Source: Desulfovibrionaceae bacterium
GTDB taxonomy: Bacteria; Desulfobacterota; Desulfovibrionia; Desulfovibrionales; Desulfovibrionaceae
Assembly (NCBI GenBank): GCA_900770205.1
Contig: CAAGJV010000424.1
Span: 1 to 12,315 of the forward strand
DNA length: 12,315 bases
Direction of reading: 5' to 3'
Shown here: positions 8,261 through 12,315 of the stretch, piece after piece
How the letters are laid out: each line of letters starts with the position of its first letter
Numbering within the stretch: the first letter of the stretch is position 1
The notes under the pieces: model-generated
Told to the model about the DNA's origin: nothing
Database searches by the model: none
The model's input: the letters and a program-made list of their open reading frames with translations, nothing else
Program-made: the position numbers and the translations under genes

Positions 8261-9637
8261 ATGTTGGAACGTAAGGTGTTTTTTAGGCATGTGCCGATAC
8301 TATCGTTGTCTGCGGCAGCCTTTGTTTTTTGCTCTCTGCTGCCCGATGCTGCTTTTGCCGCGGAAGAGCCGTCTTTTCTGTCGCAGAAGAATGGTGACAT
8401 TATATGGACGATGCTTGGCGCTATGCTCGTCATGTTCATGCAGCCTGGCTTTGCTCTGGTGGAGTGCGGGCTTACGCGGGCAAAGAATGCCGGCAATATC
8501 CTCATGAAGAATTTTGTCGATCTCAGCATAGGAACGCCGCTGTTTTTCCTCATCGGCTTTGGGCTTATGTTCGGAACATCGAGCGGTTTTATAGGAATGC
8601 CTTCCTTTGGCATGAATTTTGTCGATCCTTCTGCGGCAGAGAGCGGCTGGACATGGACGTTCTTTTTCTTCCAGGCGATGTTTGCCGCCACGGCAGCCAC
8701 CATTGTTTCCGGCTGCGTTGCCGAAAGAACGGATTTTAAGGCCTACATTCTGGTATCTGTTATTGTCAGCGCCTTCATTTACCCTATAAGCGGCAGCTGG
8801 TGCTGGAACAGCCTTTTTGCCGAAACCAGCGGCTGGCTGGAAGAGCTGGGCTTTATTGACTTTGCCGGATCGACCGTGGTGCATTCTGTTGGCGGCTGGA
8901 TCGGCCTTGCCGGCGCTATATGCGTAGGCCCGAGGATTGGGAAGTATACGGCCGATGGAAAGTCGCTGGCTATTCCCGGCCATAATATTCCGCTTGTGGC
9001 CCTTGGCGTGTTCATTCTCTGGTTTGCCTGGTTCGGCTTCAACTGCGGTTCTACCACAACTCCCGATGGTACTGTAGGCTATATTGCCGTGAATACCTGC
9101 CTTGCCGCCTGTACCGGATTTGTCGCCGCCATGCTGACCACATGGTTCAAAACCGGAAAGCCCGATCCTTCCATGTCTATGAACGGTGTTCTGGCCGGGC
9201 TTGTGGGCATCACTGCCGGCTGCTTTGAAGTTTCTCCTGCAGGCGCCATTGCCATAGGAATTATCTGCGGTATTGTTGTTGTGCTTTCGGTTATTTTCCT
9301 CGATCAGGTATGCAGGATTGATGACCCTGTCGGTGCGGTTTCCGTTCATGGCGTATGCGGTTTCCTCGGTACGGTTCTTGTCGGCCTTTTTGCGGCCCCC
9401 GGCTATGGCTCCAATGCAGGGCTTTTCTATGGCGGAGGCTTCCACCTTCTGCTGGTGCAGCTCCTTGGCGCCGTATGCGTAGGGGCATGGGCATTCATTA
9501 CGGGGCTGTGTTCCTTCAAGCTTGCTGATAAGCTGGTTGGGCTGCGGGTGAGCCGTGAAGTGGAACTCAAGGGCCTGGATATCACCGAACATGGCACAGA
9601 CGTGTACAGCGGATTCCAGATCTTCTCCAACGAATAG
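8261..9637 (+). CDS. amtB: Ammonium transporter AmtB (Amt family) with signal peptide
   Basis: The 458-residue protein opens with a signal peptide (basic MLERKVFFRH, a hydrophobic core, then an A-F-A site with likely cleavage after Ala33). About eleven hydrophobic segments follow. Hallmarks are MQPGFALVECGLTRAKN (60-76), FIDFAGSTVVHSVGG with Asp200 and the first pore histidine His208, WFAWFGFNCGS (254-264), and VSVHGVCGFLGT with the second pore histidine His363. It is an inner-membrane trimeric channel conducting ammonium/ammonia for assimilation. ATG 8261 has an excellent AGGAGG 7 bases upstream. Directly downstream lies glnK, whose product typically plugs AmtB when nitrogen is plentiful. 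The cytoplasmic tail after the last helix (from about 424) is moderate and could contact PII. Confidence 0.95.
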   Translation: MLERKVFFRHVPILSLSAAAFVFCSLLPDAAFAAEEPSFLSQKNGDIIWTMLGAMLVMFMQPGFALVECGLTRAKNAGNILMKNFVDLSIGTPLFFLIGFGLMFGTSSGFIGMPSFGMNFVDPSAAESGWTWTFFFFQAMFAATAATIVSGCVAERTDFKAYILVSVIVSAFIYPISGSWCWNSLFAETSGWLEELGFIDFAGSTVVHSVGGWIGLAGAICVGPRIGKYTADGKSLAIPGHNIPLVALGVFILWFAWFGFNCGSTTTPDGTVGYIAVNTCLAACTGFVAAMLTTWFKTGKPDPSMSMNGVLAGLVGITAGCFEVSPAGAIAIGIICGIVVVLSVIFLDQVCRIDDPVGAVSVHGVCGFLGTVLVGLFAAPGYGSNAGLFYGGGFHLLLVQLLGAVCVGAWAFITGLCSFKLADKLVGLRVSREVELKGLDITEHGTDVYSGFQIFSNE

Positions 9638-9664
9638 ATGAAAATATATTATCAGGAGCCGAAT

Positions 9665-9991
9665 ATGAAACTCGTTGTTGCGTATATCCGCCCGGAATGT
9701 TTGGGAGCAGTCAAGCAGGAGCTGTATGCCATTGGACTGTACAGCATGTCGGTCACCAATATTCTCGGGTCCGGCAGGCAGAAGGGCTATGTGGAAATGT
9801 ACCGCGGCGTTGCTACGGAAGTGACTTTGCTGAAGAAAGTCCGCATCGAGCTTTGCCTGCATGAAGAAGATGTGGAGAAGGCAATGGAGGCTATTTCCAA
9901 GGGCGCTTCCACCGGGCATGAGGGCGACGGCATTATCTATGTTGTGGATGTTCTCCAGAGCCGCAGAATCCGCACAGGAGATTCCCTGTAA
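9665..9991 (+). CDS. glnK: Nitrogen regulatory protein PII (GlnK/GlnB family) lacking Tyr51
   Basis: The 108-residue PII protein has the usual elements: the GRQKG segment with Gln39, the T-loop (about 37-55), Lys58, the B-loop STGHEGDG (residues about 82-89) and the C-terminal RIRTGD. PII trimers bind ATP/ADP and 2-oxoglutarate and control AmtB and nitrogen enzymes. The T-loop reads GYVEMYRGVATEV, so position 51, the tyrosine uridylylated by GlnD in enterobacteria, is Thr, while Tyr46 is kept. Regulation is therefore probably by ligand binding alone, or by another modification. I chose ATG 9665 because AGGAG (9654-9658) is 6 bases upstream and MKLVVAYIRPECL is the conserved N-terminus. An in-frame ATG at 9638, touching the amtB stop, would add nine unconserved residues. 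It is cotranscribed with amtB. Confidence 0.94.
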   Translation: MKLVVAYIRPECLGAVKQELYAIGLYSMSVTNILGSGRQKGYVEMYRGVATEVTLLKKVRIELCLHEEDVEKAMEAISKGASTGHEGDGIIYVVDVLQSRRIRTGDSL

Positions 9992-10195
9992 AGGTGCTTG
10001 CCTTGCGCGGCGCCGAGGAACGCCGCCCCTCAGGCAAAACACAAATTCCTCCTCATACGTTTTTGCGATCGCCAGCCTGAACCGTACATCCCCTTATGGT
10101 GAGGTCGGCAAAAACATTCTTCCTGTGGCGCTCCACTGATACCATGGGGCGCCCCTGCCGGGGGAGATTTCAGGCTCTCTCCCCCGTTCCTGAAA
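9992..10195. other. Hairpin-rich non-coding tail after glnK
   Basis: I see no gene here. The stretch contains several inverted repeats: GCGGCG (10007-10012) with CGCCGC (10021-10026), inside an outer TTGCC/GGCAA pair (9998-10002/10033-10037); the palindrome GGGGCGCCCC (10146-10155); and CGGGGGAGA (10159-10167) with TCTCCCCCG (10178-10186). None is followed by a T-run, so they are not standard terminators. They may stabilise the 3' end of the amtB-glnK mRNA or belong to a small RNA. Confidence 0.5.
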
Positions 10196-10229
10196 AGAAC
10201 CGCGCTGATAGTAATATCGGCGCGGTTCT
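10196..10229. terminator. Bidirectional terminator between glnK and the minus-strand darP gene
   Basis: AGAACCGCGC (10196-10205) pairs perfectly with GCGCGGTTCT (10220-10229). The inner GATA/TATC pairs (10207-10210/10215-10218) leave a GTAA loop. On the minus strand the stem is followed by TTTC, on the plus strand by ATCTTTG, so the T-runs are short on both sides. It lies between two convergent units, 38 bases past the darP stop codon, the expected place for a shared terminator. Confidence 0.7.
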
Positions 10230-10267
10230 ATCTTTGTCCGTGAATTTTTAAAATCAGAATCGTTGAG

Positions 10268-10573
10268 CTATTCCAGCATGTCCAGAGCATCGAGAACAGG
10301 CTGGAGAGAGCCATCGCTTTTTGCTTCGCGCATAAGGCGGCCTATGTACTGCATCTGCCGGCGTTTTGCCTCGTAGCCGGAAAGCTTGTCGTAGTCGTCC
10401 AGGCCTTCCTTCAGGTCTGGCGGAAGAGGGAGCCTGCTCCGCTTTTGTGCGGGAATATGGGCCAGTTTTTCCCCCAGATCCTGCAGTGCAGAACAATCCC
10501 GTTTTTTTTGTGAGCGGCTGACGCGTTCCTGTTCCTCATCGCCGCCTATCTGATAATGATTCTTGCGCGGCAT
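10268..10573 (-). CDS. Short DarP/YjgA-like (DUF615) ribosome-associated protein
   Basis: The 101-residue basic protein contains SRSQKKRDCSALQDLGEKLAHI, then LPLPPDLKEGLDDYDKL, then YEAKRRQMQYIGRLMREA and PVLDALDML. In order and spacing this follows the N-terminal half of E. coli DarP/YjgA (SKSEIKRDAEELKRLG...EGRRRQLQLIGKMLR...IRQALDKL), a late 50S-subunit assembly factor. E. coli DarP is about 183 residues, so the C-terminal helical half is absent. A terminator follows directly, so this looks like a genuine short form rather than a break. Its ATG overlaps the stop of the upstream gene by one base (TAATG), implying coupled translation. Family call good; function by analogy. Confidence 0.78.
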   Translation of the reverse strand: MPRKNHYQIGGDEEQERVSRSQKKRDCSALQDLGEKLAHIPAQKRSRLPLPPDLKEGLDDYDKLSGYEAKRRQMQYIGRLMREAKSDGSLQPVLDALDMLE

Positions 10574-10950
10574 TACTGCTGCACCTCGGAATTGCTTTCA
10601 TCGGGGTTGAAATTGGCGCTTTCTTCCATTTCCAGGGCCTCGATTTTTTCTTCCAGCCATTCCAGAAGAGCGCGTGCCGTATGATAATTGAACAGAACCC
10701 GGGAGTGTATGTGGCGGGTGATGACACGTTCTTCTTCATCGAAGGGAACAACTTCGTTTCCGAAGGAGCCATCGGGTTCTATATCCCTTTCTGAAAAGGA
10801 GGGAAGCTTGTCGCTTTCCATATAAAAATTGACTTCTATCTCTCCCTGAGGATTGATGCCTCCCCATACACCGTGGGTATAGTTCAGGCGGCAATCAGGA
10901 TCGTGGCTGTATTCGTAACGTACCCGGCTGGGGAATTTGAGCTGGCTCAT
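10573..10950 (-). CDS. Uncharacterised acidic 125-residue protein upstream of the darP-like gene
   Basis: I do not recognise the family. The protein has a tyrosine- and acid-rich, probably beta-strand N-terminal part (RYEYSHDPDCRLNYTHGVWGGINPQGEIEVNFYME), then DEEERVITRHIHSRVLFNYHTARALLEWLEEKIEALEMEE, ending in a helix (about 88-110) and an acidic, asparagine-rich tail. The pattern of strands followed by an H-x-A-x-x-LLE-x-L helix is loosely reminiscent of DUF3467-type small proteins, but this is only a visual impression. No signal peptide or membrane segment is seen. The start is supported by GAGG five bases before the ATG. The gene ends in a TAATG overlap with the darP-like gene, so a link to translation or ribosome assembly is possible. 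Confidence 0.75.
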   Translation of the reverse strand: MSQLKFPSRVRYEYSHDPDCRLNYTHGVWGGINPQGEIEVNFYMESDKLPSFSERDIEPDGSFGNEVVPFDEEERVITRHIHSRVLFNYHTARALLEWLEEKIEALEMEESANFNPDESNSEVQQ

Positions 10951-10991
10951 GGATACCTCTTGAAAGAGAAGCTTTTTAAGGATGTTTTTTC

Positions 10992-11020
10992 TTCATATCC
11001 TGCCTTGCCATGTAAGTAAA
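10992..11020 (-). promoter_or_regulatory. Candidate sigma-70 promoter for the minus-strand two-gene unit
   Basis: On the minus strand, TTTACT (11015-11020) and TATGAA (10992-10997) are separated by 17 bases, each matching its hexamer consensus in four positions. They lie about 40 bases before the ATG at 10950. The spacing and position are good, the hexamers are only fair. Confidence 0.38.
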
Positions 11021-11153
11021 GAAGCAGAAATTTCCCGCTGCTGAACCTCGTGCAATCCCCGGATCTCTTCCATGAGCAGAACTCTCTGCGCCGCGCCATT
11101 TGCCTGTGCTACGGTTTTCCCTGGCCCTCCTTTAACATGGGCAAGGAGCATTT

Positions 11154-11798
11154 ATGGGAGAAGTGTACGGGTATATCCGCGTTTCCAGCATCGACCAGAA
11201 CGAAGAGCGGCAGCGCATAGCCATGGCGCGGCACGGCATAGCAGGGGAGCATTTATTTATCGACAAGCAGTCCGGCAAGGATTTTCAGCGCCCGCAGTAC
11301 AAGGCCATAATAAAGCGCCTTAAAAAAGGAGACCTTCTGTGCATCACAAGCATAGACCGCCTTGGCCGCAACTACGAGGAAATTCTGCAGGAATGGCGGC
11401 GCATCACGCGAAAGATACAGGCGGATATTTTTGTTTTCGACATGCCGCTTTTAGATACCCGGCAGGGGAAAGACCTTATCGGTACCTTGATTTCCGATAT
11501 CGTGCTGCAGCTGCTTTCTTTTGTGGCGCAGAAGGAAAGGGAGAACATACGCACCCGGCAGGCGGAGGGCATTGCCGCCGCAAGGGCGCGGGGCGTGAAG
11601 TTCGGGCGGAGGCCCTTCCCCCTGCCGGAAAATTTTGAAGAGATGAAATGCCTCTGGCAGCATGGGCAGATAAGCAGCGCCGAGGCCGCAAGGCAATGCC
11701 GCATGCCGGTTTCCAGCTTCCGCTACCGGGCAAGGAAGACTCCATGCGGCACAGGCAGCGAAAAACCGGCAGTAAAGTGTACTTTTTTGCCGGTTTAG
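11154..11798 (+). CDS. Serine recombinase of the DNA invertase/resolvase (Hin/Pin) family
   Basis: The 214-residue protein has the resolvase catalytic domain: YGYIRVSSIDQNEERQ with the nucleophile Ser11 and Arg9, SIDRLGRN (66-73) with the conserved Asp and Arg residues, and LISDIVLQLLSFVAQKERENIRTRQAEGIAAARARGVKFGR, the dimerisation helix and basic linker (112-151). A C-terminal helix-turn-helix follows (GQISSAEAARQCRMPVSSFRYRARK, 171-195). Length and domain order fit a small invertase rather than a large serine integrase. ATG 11154 has AAGGAG five bases upstream. Such enzymes cut at a 2-bp core and rejoin DNA. The gene's own last codons form one of two inverted candidate crossover sites, so it probably inverts the 128-bp segment before the downstream methyltransferase. 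In the other orientation its tail CTFLPV would become CTFLRGPKS. Confidence 0.92.
   Translation: MGEVYGYIRVSSIDQNEERQRIAMARHGIAGEHLFIDKQSGKDFQRPQYKAIIKRLKKGDLLCITSIDRLGRNYEEILQEWRRITRKIQADIFVFDMPLLDTRQGKDLIGTLISDIVLQLLSFVAQKERENIRTRQAEGIAAARARGVKFGRRPFPLPENFEEMKCLWQHGQISSAEAARQCRMPVSSFRYRARKTPCGTGSEKPAVKCTFLPV
11763..11796. repeat. Left candidate recombination site (imperfect palindrome, core GT)
   Basis: AAACCGGCA (11763-11771) and TGCCGGTTT (11788-11796) are perfect arms. The inner AAAGT/ACTTT pairs (11774-11778/11781-11785) surround a central GT (11779-11780). Fourteen of 17 base pairs are symmetric. Bases 11774-11790, reverse-complemented, are identical to 11899-11915 in the right site. 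Two half-sites around a 2-bp asymmetric core are the classical architecture of a serine-invertase site. It overlaps the last codons and stop of the recombinase gene. Confidence 0.65.
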
Positions 11799-11908
11799 GA
11801 CAACAAAAAAGACCCTGGTTAATTTATCAAAGAAACCAGATTGTTACAAGAAGTTAAAACGAGCTGTTATCTGTTAGTCTTTCATGATTTTGGCCCTCGC
11901 AAAAAAGT
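11781..11908. other. Putative 128-bp invertible promoter segment
   Basis: The segment lies between the core dinucleotides of two inverted near-palindromic sites. It follows an invertase-family gene and precedes a DNA methyltransferase gene. It is AT-rich and has no open reading frame of its own beyond the recombinase stop. Promoter-like hexamers are found on both strands: TTGTAA-17-TAAATT leftward, and a weaker TTGTTA (11841-11846)-18-TGTTAT (11865-11870) rightward. The methyltransferase ribosome-binding site and start codon lie outside, so inversion would change transcription, not protein sequence, on that side. Inversion itself is inferred. Confidence 0.55.
11821..11849 (-). promoter_or_regulatory. 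Candidate promoter inside the invertible segment, facing away from the methyltransferase
   Basis: On the minus strand TTGTAA (11844-11849) and TAAATT (11821-11826) stand 17 bases apart, with TGA directly before the -10 hexamer, giving an extended -10 (TGnTAAATT). As presented it points toward the 3' end of the recombinase; after inversion it would point at the methyltransferase. The match is moderate. Confidence 0.35.
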
Positions 11909-11922
11909 ACACTTTTTTGCCG
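11899..11922. repeat. Right candidate recombination site (near-perfect palindrome, core AC)
   Basis: GCAAAAAAGT (11899-11908) and ACTTTTTTGC (11911-11920) are perfect 10-base arms around a central AC (11909-11910). In inverted alignment, 22 of 24 bases of 11899-11922 match the left site (11767-11790), including the core. It lies 14 bases before the methyltransferase start codon. Confidence 0.65.
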
Positions 11923-11935
11923 ATGAGGCCCGTAC

Positions 11936-12315
11936 ATGGCAAACAGACAGGTTAAATCGAAGGAACGTGTGGCCGCCCATGGTGAGGTTTTCACTGCCGA
12001 ACGTGAAGTGAAAGCCATGTGCGACTTGGTAAAATCGGAAACAGAGCGCATAGAAAGCCGTTTTCTGGAACCGGCCTGCGGCAACGGGAATTTTCTGGCA
12101 GAAGTGCTTTCCCGCAAGCTTGCCGTGGTGGAGAAGCGCTACGGGCAAAGCCCGGCGGAATATGAGCGTTATTCTCTCCTTGCCGTATCCAGCCTCTACG
12201 GAGTGGAGATACTCCCTGATAATGCCGGGGAATGCCGGCAGAGGCTTTTTGCCCTTTGGCAGGAGCATTATGCCGGGGCCCTGAAAAAATCGCCGCCGGC
12301 AGAGGTGAACGAATC
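11936..12315 (+). CDS. N6-adenine DNA methyltransferase (restriction-modification M subunit type), N-terminal part
   Basis: The gene runs off the right edge after 126 codons. The visible part has KERVAAHGEVFTAEREVKAMCDLV (about 9-33), the region often seen as KQRVADHGEVFTPEWLV in stand-alone gamma-type N6-adenine methylases. LEPACGNGNFL (44-54) follows, S-adenosylmethionine motif I. YGVEILPDNAGECRQRL (88-104) holds the motif II acidic residue Glu91. The catalytic NPPY motif lies beyond the window. It would methylate adenine in a specific DNA sequence, alone or with a restriction partner that may follow. ATG 11936 has GAGG (11925-11928) seven bases upstream. The 5' leader begins at a candidate inversion site, so expression is probably switched by the adjacent recombinase. 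Confidence 0.88.
   Translation, partial: MANRQVKSKERVAAHGEVFTAEREVKAMCDLVKSETERIESRFLEPACGNGNFLAEVLSRKLAVVEKRYGQSPAEYERYSLLAVSSLYGVEILPDNAGECRQRLFALWQEHYAGALKKSPPAEVNE

Noticed and set aside
8300..10042. A minus-strand open frame of about 580 codons opposite amtB and glnK
   Set aside because: It runs through two clearly identified genes with excellent ribosome-binding sites, and its translation has no membrane or domain character.
11158..11172. GAAGTGTACG at the start of the recombinase gene, resembling the core of the candidate inversion sites
   Set aside because: Only about eight bases match, with no palindromic arms; it encodes conserved residues and is probably chance similarity.
11072..11323. 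A plus-strand open frame overlapping the recombinase start in another frame
   Set aside because: The arginine- and alanine-rich translation has no recognisable content, and the serine recombinase frame has a proper ribosome-binding site and conserved N-terminus.
11763..11796. The left palindrome as a terminator for the recombinase gene
   Set aside because: The T-run lies inside the stem rather than after it, and the sequence is shared in inverted form with the right site, which a terminator would not explain.
11936..12315. Calling this a complete restriction-modification system
   Set aside because: Only the N-terminal methyltransferase part is visible; the catalytic NPPY motif and any nuclease or specificity subunit would lie beyond the window.

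Overview
The window looks like a chromosomal segment of a Desulfovibrio-like (Desulfovibrionales) bacterium. This is inferred from the GT3 glycogen synthase/alpha-glucan phosphorylase fusion, the bacterial AmtB-PII pair behind a sigma-54-type promoter, and the moderate GC content. No rRNA, tRNA or CRISPR array was seen, so the assignment rests on protein character only.

Region 1 (1-7745, + strand) is an alpha-glucan (glycogen) metabolism operon: the C-terminal part of a glycogen debranching enzyme, a GT4 glycosyltransferase, a GH57 alpha-glucanase/glucanotransferase, and a 1427-residue fusion of a eukaryotic-type GT3 glycogen synthase with a Thermus/Thermotoga-type glycogen phosphorylase. The genes are 30, 2 and 91 bp apart and end at a very strong intrinsic terminator (7770-7810). 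Together they would elongate, remodel, debranch and phosphorolyse storage glucan.

Region 2 (7811-10260) is a nitrogen module. A 450-bp AT-rich leader carries a sigma-54 promoter (GG-N10-GC), followed by amtB (ammonium channel with signal peptide) and glnK (PII protein). The PII has Thr instead of the Tyr51 that GlnD uridylylates in enterobacteria. A hairpin-rich tail closes the module.

Region 3 (10268-10950, - strand) is a two-gene unit with a TAATG overlap: an unrecognised 125-residue acidic protein and a short DarP/YjgA (DUF615)-like ribosome-associated protein.

Region 4 (11154-12315, + strand) is the most interesting. A Hin/Pin-type serine recombinase is followed by the start of an N6-adenine DNA methyltransferase (cut by the window end). 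Between them are two near-palindromic sites in inverted orientation. They share 17 identical bases across an asymmetric central dinucleotide and flank 128 bp that carries promoter-like elements. This is the layout expected of a self-contained invertible promoter that phase-varies a DNA methyltransferase. The left site lies inside the last codons of the recombinase, so inversion would also swap the recombinase C-terminal tail.
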